64,000 nucleotides of DNA from Neorhizobium sp. UBA3556 (GCA_002376235.1 DFNX01000003.1:248001-312000), one strand, 5' to 3'; shown: positions 48,142-57,160, numbered from the stretch's first letter. Made by a program: numbers and translations. The notes: generated by a model from the letters alone, not told the origin.

Positions 48142-48387
48142 CTAGTCCGTCGCGCTTCGATCCGGAAACACCCGCATCAATTCCTCCAGCTCCCCCCTCT
48201 CCGTCACCATCCCGCGCGGCCTTGCACCACCGGTCATGAGGAAAAACTCGACCGGTGTCAGCGCCCAGAAATCCTTCGAAGAAAGCCGCAGCAGGGAGAA
48301 ACCGACATGCATGACGAGATCCCAGGGAAACGGTGCCGAAACACCGACCCCGCCATCACCCGCATCCTCTCCCGCTGCGGCATTCAA
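48142..48387 (-). CDS. GTA phage tail assembly chaperone (rcc01693-like)
   Basis: 81 residues. The core FPWDLVMHVGFSLLRLSSKD and FWALTPVEFFLMTGG is the TAC-family helix pair that guides the tape measure. Start overlaps the g10 stop by 4 bp. The N-terminus (NAAAGEDAGDGGVGVSAP) is Ala/Gly-rich and may be longer than the functional part. Confidence 0.85.
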   Translation of the reverse strand: MNAAAGEDAGDGGVGVSAPFPWDLVMHVGFSLLRLSSKDFWALTPVEFFLMTGGARPRGMVTERGELEELMRVFPDRSATD

Positions 48388-48749
48388 GGGTTTGCCGCAG
48401 CGCCCTCGCCACGCCCGAAAAACGTTGCTGTCAAAAGCTCACCGACGATGCCGGCATAGATCGCGATCCCGCCCTCGACGCTCATCCCCGCCACTTCATC
48501 ATCGGAGACAAGGTTGCCGCCGCCGCGCAGGCCCGCGCCGATAATGCGGATCATGTCGACGGCTCTCAGCCTGCCGGAAGAAAAGCGCGCGGCCAGCCCG
48601 TTCAGGTCCTCGGCGGCAAAGGCCGTCTCCAGTTCCGCCAGCGCGCCGAGCGTCAGGCAGAGTATGCGGCGCTCGCCGTCCAGCACAGCCTCCACCTCAC
48701 CACGCCGCCGGTTGGCCCGACCGCATGTCATCACCGCCGCCGCCATCAC
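48384..48749 (-). CDS. Gene transfer agent family protein (g10-like)
   Basis: 121 residues: ANRRRGEVEAVLDGERRILC, TLGALAELETAFAAEDLNGL and the following RF motif are typical of GTA gp10 (tail chaperone-like). ATG overlaps the g9 stop by 4 bp. Confidence 0.88.
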   Translation of the reverse strand: MMAAAVMTCGRANRRRGEVEAVLDGERRILCLTLGALAELETAFAAEDLNGLAARFSSGRLRAVDMIRIIGAGLRGGGNLVSDDEVAGMSVEGGIAIYAGIVGELLTATFFGRGEGAAANP

Positions 48750-49153
48750 AGCACCCCGAATGCCAGCGCACCGGCGGATTCCAGCGCCAGTTCAAAGCGC
48801 ACCTCGCCATTGTGCTCGCCCGAATATTCCAGCGCCGTCAGCTGGAATGGCCCGGTAATCGTGCCGAAGCCCGGAATAATCACCTGCCAGCCAAGGATGG
48901 CCGAGGCAAAGAACGCGGCGCGCACCTTCTCGTCGCTCGCCTGGTCCTTGAATATGCCCGCCCCCGTCAGCGATGCACGCTGGATACCGGCCCCACCGAG
49001 CAATTCCCGCCAGCGGCCGGCGCTTTCGGCATCGGTCACATCCACCGTCTCGGCATTGAAGGCGAGACGTCGGGACCTTAGCCCCGCCACGGTCATGAAC
49101 GTTCCGCCTTCATCGATCTTCAAAAGCAGGTCTCTGCCCTTCTGCGCTGCCAT
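48746..49153 (-). CDS. GTA major tail protein, TP901-1 family (g9-like)
   Basis: 135 residues from ATG 49153 (AAGGATAACGAC upstream). AAQKGRDLLLKIDEGGTFMT and the LAFNAETVDVTDAESAGRWR block are the major tail tube fold, which polymerises into the tail tube. It is cut off from g8 by the inverted MFS gene. Confidence 0.92.
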   Translation of the reverse strand: MAAQKGRDLLLKIDEGGTFMTVAGLRSRRLAFNAETVDVTDAESAGRWRELLGGAGIQRASLTGAGIFKDQASDEKVRAAFFASAILGWQVIIPGFGTITGPFQLTALEYSGEHNGEVRFELALESAGALAFGVL

Positions 49154-49263
49154 GTCGTTATCCCTTCCGATTGGATTTGATCTTCCCTTCACGGGCACTT
49201 CTCCGGGGCTACCGGACCTGTTAAAGCCGAATGCTGCCCGCCCAATCCTCGATGTGCCGTCCC

Positions 49264-50484
49264 ATGCGTTTTTCCCTTCGCTCAGCCCAGACAGTGGGCG
49301 TCCTTGCCATCACGCAATTGATCGGGTGGGGAACGACATTCGAATCCATCGGGGTGCTCGGTCGCAGGCTGGCGCCCGATCTTGGCCTGGCGAACGAGAT
49401 CGTCTTTGCCGGACTTTCGGTGATGATGATGGTCAGCGCCCTTTCAAGCCCGCTCACCGGCCGGCTCCTCGACCGTTACGGCGCTTCCCGCGTCATGGCG
49501 GCCGGTTCGCTGGTTTTCGCCGCCGGCCTGGTTTCCCTCGCATGCTCCGGCGGTATCCTCACCTATGCCGCGTCCTGGATCATTCTCGGCATCGGCGGCG
49601 CCATGGTTTTATCCGCGCCTGCCTATACGGCGGTGGTCGAGCGGGAGGGCATCGACGGGAAGCGCACGATCGCCATCCTGATGCTGTTCACCGGTCTGTC
49701 GGCCACGATCTTCTGGCCGCTTTTGAGCCTGTGCTCGGACATGTTCGGCTGGCGCAATGCGCTGTTTATGGCCGCGGCCCTGCATGCTTTCGTCTGCATG
49801 CCGCTCTATCTCTTCTGCCTTCCCAAACCGATCGAATACTCCCCGACAGATACGACAGCAGACCTTGCCCCGGTTCCCTTGACACCTGACAGCCGCAAGA
49901 CGGCCTTCGTGCTGGTGGCGATGGCGACCGCTATCGCCTCCTTCGTCACATTCGGTCTGTCGCCATCGCTTCTTGAAATCCTGCATCAGGCAGGCGCAAC
50001 GCCGGAATTCGCTCTGCAGCTTGCCGCCGCCCGCGGCGTGCTCGGCATTTCCGCCCGTGGCGTCGACATGCTGCTCGGCAAGCGCGGCAATCCGTTCATC
50101 ACTTCGGTCGCGGGCTCGAGCTTGATGCTGATCGCCTTTGCCTGCTTGCTTTTCCTGCCGCCATCGACATTCAGCCTCTGGGCCTTCATCGCGCTTTACG
50201 GATTCGGTTCAGGCATACTCGTGGTCGCCCGTGCGCTGTTGCCGCTGGCGCTGTTTTCGCCACGCGAATACGGACGCCAGGCAACCCGCCTTGCGCTGCC
50301 CCAGAACATCGCCAATGCAGCGGCGCCAATCATCTTCACCGCGCTGATCGACCGTACCGGTATCGCTACCGCGCTCGTCGCTGCAATTGCGCTCGCATCG
50401 GTCGCGCTCATCTCGATCATCCTGCTGATCTCGCTGGTTCGCAAAGCCAGAGTCGAGGCCGAACTCATTCCGTCACGGCCCTGA
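49264..50484 (+). CDS. MFS transporter inserted in the GTA tail genes
   Basis: 406 residues from ATG 49264; ATGs at 49231 and 49252 are in frame and none has a clear ribosome site. About twelve membrane segments with LGVLGRRLAPDLG-type first loop (FESIGVLGRRLAPDLGLANE) and LTGRLLDRYGASRVMAAGSL, close to the YbfB/monocarboxylate-like MFS branch. Substrate unknown. It is on the plus strand, opposite to all GTA genes, and its end overlaps the g8 stop by 20 bp. GTA clusters normally run g8 into g9 directly, so this is an insertion. Confidence 0.8.
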   Translation: MRFSLRSAQTVGVLAITQLIGWGTTFESIGVLGRRLAPDLGLANEIVFAGLSVMMMVSALSSPLTGRLLDRYGASRVMAAGSLVFAAGLVSLACSGGILTYAASWIILGIGGAMVLSAPAYTAVVEREGIDGKRTIAILMLFTGLSATIFWPLLSLCSDMFGWRNALFMAAALHAFVCMPLYLFCLPKPIEYSPTDTTADLAPVPLTPDSRKTAFVLVAMATAIASFVTFGLSPSLLEILHQAGATPEFALQLAAARGVLGISARGVDMLLGKRGNPFITSVAGSSLMLIAFACLLFLPPSTFSLWAFIALYGFGSGILVVARALLPLALFSPREYGRQATRLALPQNIANAAAPIIFTALIDRTGIATALVAAIALASVALISIILLISLVRKARVEAELIPSRP

Positions 50485-50863
50485 AGCGGATCTCTGCGAG
50501 ATAGTATTTCGTCTTCATTTCCCGCCGCGACCGCATCCCGACCCGCAACAGGCTCACCAGCACCGCGCCATCCAGCGCCATCGACACATCGTCGAGCAAC
50601 GCTTCCACCTTGGCCGCAATTTCCAATGCCTGACGCCTGCCCTCGCCCTGCGACCAGACCTCCAGCGTGAGAAAATGCTCCTCGCCTGGTTCGCCTGCAG
50701 TGGAAAGATCGCGCGTCTCCATCTCGCCGATCACGATCACAGGCAATTTCGGCCGCGTCAGAAGGCGATCGCAAATACCGTCCGGCCCAAGCAGTGCCGT
50801 CAGGCCTGCATCGCCGGAAAGCCGCAGATGGATCGCCCTCAACAACGCATTCGCTGCACTCAT
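50465..50863 (-). CDS. GTA tail terminator, DUF3168 family (g8-like)
   Basis: 132 residues. SAANALLRAIHLRLSGDAGL and HFLTLEVWSQGEGRRQALEI are the DUF3168 signatures. It caps the tail at the head end. Start overlaps the head-closure stop by 4 bp; the 3' end overlaps the oppositely oriented MFS gene. Confidence 0.9.
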   Translation of the reverse strand: MSAANALLRAIHLRLSGDAGLTALLGPDGICDRLLTRPKLPVIVIGEMETRDLSTAGEPGEEHFLTLEVWSQGEGRRQALEIAAKVEALLDDVSMALDGAVLVSLLRVGMRSRREMKTKYYLAEIRFRAVTE

Positions 50864-51192
50864 GCCGCAACCTCCTCGCAGAGACAGGTGAGGTAACGTC
50901 CCGTCTCATCCGGGTCCTGCACCAGCTTTACCGCAAACAGCCGCGCGCCTTTACGCAAACGCTGCCCGGCGACCAGGCCCTCGCGAAACCGCAGCCAGAT
51001 GCGATGGGTGATCGTGCCGATCTCGGCTCCGGCTCGCTCCGCAAGGCTCGACGATACCGGCTCGATCTTCGCCCACATGGCGGCAATCTCCGTCCAGCTC
51101 ACGGTCGCGCCGCCCTGCCCGTCCGGCGTCATCACCGGCTCTTCCAGAGCAATCCTCGCCGTCATCTGGCCGGGATCGAAGAACACGACCAT
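50860..51192 (-). CDS. GTA head closure protein (g7-like)
   Basis: 110 residues from ATG 51192, which overlaps the connector stop by one base. FDPGQMTARIALEEPVMTPD and GGATVSWTEIAAMWAKIEPV match SPP1 gp16-type stoppers. It seals the portal until DNA release. Confidence 0.88.
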   Translation of the reverse strand: MVVFFDPGQMTARIALEEPVMTPDGQGGATVSWTEIAAMWAKIEPVSSSLAERAGAEIGTITHRIWLRFREGLVAGQRLRKGARLFAVKLVQDPDETGRYLTCLCEEVAA

Positions 51193-51761
51193 CACAGCCT
51201 CCGCATCCGGAACTGTGCAATCAGCCGTTCGTAACCATCGGGCACACCCGCTGGCTGCTGGTCGGCGGCAATTGCGCCGCGAAAGGCGAACATATGGCCG
51301 ATATGGGTCAGCATCGCCCGTTTCAGCGTGCCGGGCACATCCGTCCCGGCCTCGCCATAACCGGCGGAAAAATCGATCTCGATACCGTTGACCGCCCGGC
51401 TGGGCGACGGCGGATCGCGCAGCCACAGACGCGCCGGCCGCCCCGCGCCATCAAGCAGATGATCCTCAAGTGAAACATCAACGGCCGCACCATCCGCGTC
51501 ATAAACCGTAATGGATAGAATCGCTTGCAGCGGCGACTTGAGGATCGGGATCACCCCGTCTTTCGGCCAGTGATCCAGATAAAGCCGCCAGCTCTGGGCA
51601 ATCAGGCACAAGCCCGTCTCGCCCTCGATAAACTCTCTTGCAGTCCTTATCAGCGACAGCAGCAACGCATCCTCGTCACCGCCATCCAGCCGCAAATGCG
51701 CCTTCACCTCGGCAAGCGTCAACGGTTCCGCCGATGGCGGATCGATTAGGGCATAGGTCAT
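51192..51761 (-). CDS. GTA head-tail connector / adaptor (g6-like)
   Basis: 189 residues. EPLTLAEVKAHLRLDGGDED and FIEGETGLCLIAQSWRLYLD are the phage gp6/phiE125 gp8-type connector. It docks beneath the portal. Start has AGGA upstream. In an uninterrupted cluster the capsid gene would end about 120 bp before this gene; here only its last 28 codons do. Confidence 0.92.
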   Translation of the reverse strand: MTYALIDPPSAEPLTLAEVKAHLRLDGGDEDALLLSLIRTAREFIEGETGLCLIAQSWRLYLDHWPKDGVIPILKSPLQAILSITVYDADGAAVDVSLEDHLLDGAGRPARLWLRDPPSPSRAVNGIEIDFSAGYGEAGTDVPGTLKRAMLTHIGHMFAFRGAIAADQQPAGVPDGYERLIAQFRMRRL

Positions 51762-51785
51762 GGAAAAATCCTTTTATGGACAAAG

Positions 51786-51847
51786 GCCCCTCATCCGACT
51801 GCCGGCACCTTCTCCCCGCTTGCGGGGAGAAGGTTAGGGTGAGGGGC
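51786..51847. repeat. Rhizobial intergenic palindromic repeat, short copy
   Basis: GCCCCTCATCC...GTTAGGGTGAGGGGC with a central TTCTCCCCGCTTGCGGGGAGAA hairpin core. It is a compact single-hairpin form of the repeat seen at 24,695 and 29,496, lying between the capsid 3' fragment and the connector gene. It may act as an mRNA processing or attenuation site. Confidence 0.8.
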
Positions 51848-51879
51848 AGCTCTTGATCTGGACAGAGCAGAGGCCCCCG

Positions 51880-51966
51880 TCAGCTCACCGCAAACTTCAC
51901 CAGCTTGATCGCCTCGAAATTCTGCACCCCGCCGCCAACGCGCTTGGTGGTGTAGAACAGGACGTA
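51880..51966 (-). pseudogene. 3' end of the GTA major capsid gene, cut off by the island
   Basis: Minus-strand codons from TAC at 51966 to TGA at 51880 encode 28 residues (YVLFYTTKRVGGGVQNFEAI, then KLVKFAVS). These are the conserved end of HK97-type GTA capsids. The matching body of the gene ends at 61,755, 9.8 kb away. Upstream of TAC the frame runs into island sequence (ACT, AGC) without a start, so the fragment is not expressed by itself. Confidence 0.9.
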
Positions 51967-52233
51967 AGTGCTTTTCAGTTTATGCAGCACTTTTCTTGGA
52001 GTGCACGCCTTCGCCTGCAAAATCGGTCGAGGTGCTTTTCTACACCACTTTGGGGCCGATTTCCCTATGGCTAATGACCTAAGTGCTCAAGGTAATTTAC
52101 CTATTTGTCTGCAAACGATCAGTGCTCGTCGCGGCAGTATCAGAACCTGCGACCCTTGGAACCAAAATTGGAAGGCATTGTCTCTAACTATTTGATCCTA
52201 ATGAATTCCAATCAGATTTCACCTAAAAGTGCT
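51965..52233. repeat. AAGTGCT motif cluster at the left island end (possible recombinase sites)
   Basis: TAAGTGCT occurs at 51965-51972 and 52080-52087, AAAGTGCT at 52226-52233, the inverted AGCACTT at 51986-51992 and a near copy CAGTGCT at 52120-52126. The first and the inverted copy form a 27-bp dyad right at the junction. GTGCTTTTCTACACCAC at 52032-52048 is a 15/17 inverted copy of the adjacent capsid target sequence (51947-51963). No gene is seen in 51967-52242. Confidence 0.5.
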
Positions 52234-52242
52234 TAGGTGCCA

Positions 52243-53808
52243 CTAAACCGAAGTCAGGATCCGATCCATCGTCGGCTGCGATGTCTCAGTCACCTTGGCT
52301 TTGTAAAGGAGTTCATCCAGCCGGCATGCGGCTCTGAAAACTGCGCTCCGGAGGCTCCGTTGCTGGGGAGACTGGCCATTTGAGAGTTCATAACAGTTCA
52401 ACAGAAGTTGCCGGAAAAGTTCCAGGTTTTCTTGACCGTCCGGAAGCCCTTGAACGGCGAGCGCGAACTTGTGCGCGTCCGTCACATCTTCAGGTTCATC
52501 TATTTCGCCTCTCGCGAATGCCGCTACCAAGTGCTTCGGCTTACCCTGGTTGACGTTGAAAGCTGCCCTTTGTCCATTCAGGCGCGAGATGACAGCATCG
52601 CGATGACTAGGCTGACTGGCTTGCTCCTTCCTTAGTAGATCAACCGCCTCTCCAATGGAAAGACCCGCCGAATGGAGGTAGTACCAAGTTGGCTGCCATT
52701 CCCGGTTGGAATGTGCAGAATGAAGCAAGTACTGCCGTGGCTCTCTGACCACCACACCTTTAAGGAAGTTCCGTATTGTCGCATCCGGCGTTATATTCTC
52801 TCGAACGACCTGAGGCTGGTCAGACGTCGCCTCGACATCGCCGATCAATCTCAGCACCGGGGCACCCTCTTTTTCGGTGAACTGCCCCTCCCGGATAAAC
52901 TGGATCTTGGGCAAAAGATCTTCGCCGATCATGAAGCTGCCGACGCGGCCTTCAACCTTGCCTGTATCAAGGTCCAAGGTCGCAGCCGCCCCCATCGCGA
53001 CACGCGAAATCCTGTTGGAGAACTCGGCAATGGCCCTCTGCTCCCGATACGCGATGATCTGTTGGAGCTCGCCCGGCTTGATCACCCGCGTTTCTCCTAC
53101 ATACCGGTAATAAATCGCGCCTTCCCTGAATTCATTATTGACGTTCTTGATGGCAATCACGGGGGGGAGCTGATGCTTTTCAACGCGGATTGCGCCGACT
53201 TTCTTGCCGTCGAAATCGAGAGAAAACAGAGAAAACGCAGGGATCGGGTTCAGTGCTCCCGCCAGACACCGGTTAATTTCAGCAGGATCGGTCTCCGCAA
53301 AGGCGGAGTCGTTCATTCCGATGACATTGAGGCTGCCGTCCGGAAGCTCCTTGACGCCAAAGAAAACAAAGCCGCCGTGGTTGTTGGCAAGCCCGGCGAT
53401 CGAACGCAGCGGATCAGCAAAGCGGTGTTCGGGCTTCAGGCAAAACGATTCTTTACACTCCGTAGTCTCGGTTTCATGCGTCTTAAGAAACCAGCCAGAA
53501 CGTCCGCGCTTTTCGAATAATAATTCGGCACGTTCTTCCACAGTAGGAGCGCGCTCGGACGGGGAACCGGTCATGACTGCTCCGATCTCCGCAGATTTGA
53601 ACGTCGCGATAAATCGGTCCAGATCCTCTTCCGAGGCCTGTGGTACCTCTGGGCCATAGGTTTTGTCGCGGATTTGCGTGATCCGCCCCGAATTGACAGC
53701 CCGATCTTGCCGGTTGAAGTAAAACTGGATGTCTTTGTTCTTCAATTTGCGCGCCAGTAGCGCCTTGATGAGGCCGATTTCCTTGTTTGTGATGCTGCGC
53801 TTTGCCAT
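52243..53808 (-). CDS. AlbA_2 (Schlafen-type) DNA-binding domain protein
   Basis: 521 residues. The N-terminal helical part (KRSITNKEIGLIKALLARKL) looks like a helix-turn-helix. The AlbA_2 domain spans about 118-260 (TETTECKESFCLKPEHRFAD, SIAGLANNHGGFVFFGVKEL, GAIYYRYVGETRVIKPGEL). The C-terminal half has no recognised domain. AlbA_2 proteins bind nucleic acid and are frequent in defence islands. It lies downstream of the restriction genes in the same direction, 205 bp after Res. A CACTTCA/TGAAGTG hairpin (53833-53850) lies just upstream, so it probably has its own control. Confidence 0.78.
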   Translation of the reverse strand: MAKRSITNKEIGLIKALLARKLKNKDIQFYFNRQDRAVNSGRITQIRDKTYGPEVPQASEEDLDRFIATFKSAEIGAVMTGSPSERAPTVEERAELLFEKRGRSGWFLKTHETETTECKESFCLKPEHRFADPLRSIAGLANNHGGFVFFGVKELPDGSLNVIGMNDSAFAETDPAEINRCLAGALNPIPAFSLFSLDFDGKKVGAIRVEKHQLPPVIAIKNVNNEFREGAIYYRYVGETRVIKPGELQQIIAYREQRAIAEFSNRISRVAMGAAATLDLDTGKVEGRVGSFMIGEDLLPKIQFIREGQFTEKEGAPVLRLIGDVEATSDQPQVVRENITPDATIRNFLKGVVVREPRQYLLHSAHSNREWQPTWYYLHSAGLSIGEAVDLLRKEQASQPSHRDAVISRLNGQRAAFNVNQGKPKHLVAAFARGEIDEPEDVTDAHKFALAVQGLPDGQENLELFRQLLLNCYELSNGQSPQQRSLRSAVFRAACRLDELLYKAKVTETSQPTMDRILTSV

Positions 53809-54013
53809 GGTCTACACGTACGACCCCTTGTGCACTTCATCGCTGAAGTGGTTGATCACCCTCATACAGATGCGTTCCGAGGCAGGTCTCGTGAACGGGC
53901 TGGACCGGTCGCATTCGTCTCGACCCTGACCGTTACGTCGATTGGCCCTCAGTAGTCGTCGTCGATGAATCGCGCGGCGACTTCGTTTTTAAGCTTTCTG
54001 CCGCTGGCACAGA

Positions 54014-57000
54014 TCATGACAGCTTAAACTCGCCCTGATCCCAAGTGGCTTCCGAATAGGCATTGATGTCAAGTCCAAGGCGGCCAGGATCGGTGACGAA
54101 CAGATAGTGCCAGGCACCATGTGAACCGAGCCGCGTGACAGCGTCCGCCCATCGCCGCGCTGCCTTGGCCTTAATGTCAGCGTCGTCGTTCGCCTGTCCC
54201 TTGATTTCAACGATTATGTTCTCACCTTTGTCTGTGATCGCGATGAAATCGGGGAAATACTTGGCGGGCACTCCACGGCGACGATATGGAATGGAAAAGC
54301 CCAATCGGTCATTCTTTACCCATCTCATTATGCCGGGGTGGGTATCGAGCATGAACGCTGCGCTTTGCTCCCACCTCTGCGTATCGGCTACCATCGCGTT
54401 AAGATGGCAATGATTGACAGGGTAGATCGGCTTCGTCGTGTGGAAATCGACGTAGAGCGTGCTGCCTCGACCGGATGCGCCTTGCGGTATAATCGCCACC
54501 TCGGCATCAGACGTCAATGCTCCCTTCTTGATCGCATCAAGCAAGGCGCCAATGGAAGCCTGCATGTATTCGCCGACCAGAAGTACGTCGCACGGTTGGC
54601 TGTCGCCTTTGCGGTCCAGCTTCTCGGAAAGGAAACGCTTGGCGGCAAAAGCCACTCGCGGAAACAATTGCTGAATCGGCACAGCGGCAGCGCCGTTGTC
54701 GGCCTGCCAGCGGACGCAGACTTCGCGCGCGAGGCGGAAGGCGACCTGCTGGTCACGAAACAGGGCGCGCCAGTCTCTAAGTGAGAGCACAGGTTTTTCG
54801 CCGGGACCATAGGCAGCAAGCGCGCCATCCGGCGTCGTCAGCGGCGTCAGTTCGACCAGCTGCGGAATTCGCATGGGATCGATGGTCACCTTCGCCACCT
54901 GTCCCCAATCCACCGAAACGTCAAAGCTTCCGGACTGATGATAGCCGGTCACAATGGGGAAGGTGATTTCGTAATCAATTTTCTCAGGCACTGAATAGAT
55001 GTGATTGGGATCGGGCTGCGGCGGCTGTGGTCCTGCCGGTGCGACCTTGAACGGGATTAGCTCAAACGGAACCCCGAAGACCTTTGCGGTCTCCTCGGAG
55101 AACATTTGTGTATCTTCGTTGAGCGCGTAGCTCTTGCGACGCAATGCACGGCCCACAACCTGCTCGCACAGAAGCTGCGATCCAAATGGCCGCAGTCCTA
55201 CGATATGGGTCACGGTGTTGGCGTCCCAGCCTTCCGCAAGCATCGCCACCGAGACAATGCATCGCACGTCGCGGCCGGGCGGAATGCGCTCATCGATCCA
55301 CTTCAGCGATCCGTCGTTGTCGTCATTAGCCGCTTTCTCATTGTGCTTGCGCACAAGCTCCGACCAGTCCTGCGGCACCTTGCCGCCGGGCCATTCAGCC
55401 TTGCCGACAGTGTCGAGAATGAAGCGCAGCCGGCGTGTTTCGTCCTTTGTACCACCGGCCTCAATGTCCTCGATAACTTTCGAGTCGATACGGACGCTGA
55501 CCTCTTGGCCCGGCGCGTTGCGGAAATATGCTGGTGAGACGCCATAGCCGTCATTGCCGTTGGCAAGCCATGAATGAACCTCGCGCGCGATTGCCGTGTC
55601 CCGGCACACGACGATGAAAACGGGCGGGACAGGGTGCTTCTGCTGTTGTTTGGAGAATTGCTCCCATTCGAGGAAGCTCTGATACCACTCGGCGGCCAAA
55701 AGGTTTATGGGCGCACTGGCATAATTCATGACGATTTCCGGCGTGATGGTCGTACCAAGACCATCTTCCTTTGCCTTGGCTTGTACCCACCGCCAGATGT
55801 TGAAATAGGCCGCTTCCGCCGCGCCGGTCACGTCGCGGGCCGGTAGCTGTGGGATCTTCACAAGGCCGGACTCAATCGCGTCGAGCAGGCCAAAGTCTGA
55901 CACGATCCAGGGGAATGGCTTTCCAACATCGTTGCCCGAACCTTGGATATAGAAGGGCGTGGCCGACAGATCGACGCAGAGATTGATGCCACGCCTGCGG
56001 CTGCCGCCTGCCAACTTATGGATCCGGTCAAGCCCCTCGATCCAGATCGTCGCCTCGCGCTCGTTCTTGCTGGCGAGATCTTTGTCTTCATCGAGGGTCT
56101 GGTCCTCCGCCGTGCTGTCGCCGCGACGATAGGCGTGGTGAGCTTCATCGTTGAAAATCAACCAATGTTGGCTGCGGCCTTTGCCGCTGCCGAGTTCACG
56201 GCGGATGCGCTTGAACCATGCGGCATCGGACTCGAAATACTTCGTCTCTAACGTCTCGTTAGTCTTACCGGCATTCTTGACGACCTCGACTGCCTCGCCG
56301 GTCTTCACGACTTTTGCCGAGTCGCCATTGACCGTGTTGGTCTCCTTCTTCGCAAGGCGGTGCCAGTTGGCGATCATAACTTCGCCACGGCGTAACTCTT
56401 CCATGCGATGGGGCGGCACTAACTGCCGTGTCCGATACAAACTGAGATCGCCAAGCGCCGGGTCGAGTTCCTGCAATCGCTCGCGGATAGTCACGTTCGG
56501 GCAGACGACAAGGATTGTATCGGAGAAGCGATCATCGCGCGGCGCTGCCACGCTATTAAGAATCGACCATCCGGCAAGCATCCCCATCACGGTCGTCTTG
56601 CCCGATCCGGTCGCCATCTTGCAGGCGTATCTAAGGAAGGCGCGAAAACCAGCCGCCTTTGACTCGAGGCCTGGCTCATCCTTCGGTATCTCGGGAATGC
56701 CTTTCCGATAGATTTCAGCTGCTTCGGTTAGGAAAATGATTGTTTCAACAGCTTCAACCTGCGCAAAGAACAGTCGTTGCATCCGGTCGCCGCTACGCCA
56801 GAGTTCGAGCAATTCCTTGGAGATCGGCGTCGCGCCGTCATAGGCAATGCCGCCCGAACGAGTGCCGTCTCGCCATTCCTTTACCCGCACGCGGACGAGG
56901 TTGACGATTTCAAGCTCGACTTCCTCGCCTTTGGCGTCGTTGAACAGTTCAGCTTGTTTCTTAGTGGGCTTGCCTCGTCCGGCATGTTCCGGCACGCGGT

Positions 57001-57160
57001 AGAAGTAACTGGCGCGCCTCCGACCCTGGGCCTTAACAGGCGGCTTGCCGCGCTCGATTTGCCAGTGCTGTTCCGGCTCGCGAAAAGGCGAATTGATGAT
57101 AGGCGAGTCAACTTCGGAAACGGTCGGCGCTGGCTCCTGTGTGTGGGCTGCGGGCATCAT
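54014..57160 (-). CDS. Type III-like restriction endonuclease (helicase-nuclease), BPTD_3080-like
   Basis: 1048 residues. SF2 helicase motifs: ATGSGKTT at 183-190 (Walker A), DEAH at 338-341 and the motif VI region VVGRALRRKSY. A PD-(D/E)xK nuclease near the C-terminus is seen as FIAITDKGENIIVEIKGQAN. It should translocate on or cut DNA lacking methylation by its partner. Its ATG overlaps the Mod stop by 4 bp, with GGGAGG upstream. It is annotated as the BPTD_3080 family from general resemblance (long Res with separate Mod). Confidence 0.9.
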   Translation of the reverse strand: MMPAAHTQEPAPTVSEVDSPIINSPFREPEQHWQIERGKPPVKAQGRRRASYFYRVPEHAGRGKPTKKQAELFNDAKGEEVELEIVNLVRVRVKEWRDGTRSGGIAYDGATPISKELLELWRSGDRMQRLFFAQVEAVETIIFLTEAAEIYRKGIPEIPKDEPGLESKAAGFRAFLRYACKMATGSGKTTVMGMLAGWSILNSVAAPRDDRFSDTILVVCPNVTIRERLQELDPALGDLSLYRTRQLVPPHRMEELRRGEVMIANWHRLAKKETNTVNGDSAKVVKTGEAVEVVKNAGKTNETLETKYFESDAAWFKRIRRELGSGKGRSQHWLIFNDEAHHAYRRGDSTAEDQTLDEDKDLASKNEREATIWIEGLDRIHKLAGGSRRRGINLCVDLSATPFYIQGSGNDVGKPFPWIVSDFGLLDAIESGLVKIPQLPARDVTGAAEAAYFNIWRWVQAKAKEDGLGTTITPEIVMNYASAPINLLAAEWYQSFLEWEQFSKQQQKHPVPPVFIVVCRDTAIAREVHSWLANGNDGYGVSPAYFRNAPGQEVSVRIDSKVIEDIEAGGTKDETRRLRFILDTVGKAEWPGGKVPQDWSELVRKHNEKAANDDNDGSLKWIDERIPPGRDVRCIVSVAMLAEGWDANTVTHIVGLRPFGSQLLCEQVVGRALRRKSYALNEDTQMFSEETAKVFGVPFELIPFKVAPAGPQPPQPDPNHIYSVPEKIDYEITFPIVTGYHQSGSFDVSVDWGQVAKVTIDPMRIPQLVELTPLTTPDGALAAYGPGEKPVLSLRDWRALFRDQQVAFRLAREVCVRWQADNGAAAVPIQQLFPRVAFAAKRFLSEKLDRKGDSQPCDVLLVGEYMQASIGALLDAIKKGALTSDAEVAIIPQGASGRGSTLYVDFHTTKPIYPVNHCHLNAMVADTQRWEQSAAFMLDTHPGIMRWVKNDRLGFSIPYRRRGVPAKYFPDFIAITDKGENIIVEIKGQANDDADIKAKAARRWADAVTRLGSHGAWHYLFVTDPGRLGLDINAYSEATWDQGEFKLS

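Noticed and set aside
48333..49889. 518-codon plus-strand frame through GTA g9/g10 and the MFS gene
   Set aside because: Overlaps several genes in other frames; composition is that of a shadow (Arg, His and Pro rich).
51968..52195. 75-codon frame at the left island end
   Set aside because: No ribosome site and no family; the region is better explained as an attachment site. Its capsid-like VLFYTT occurs in another frame.
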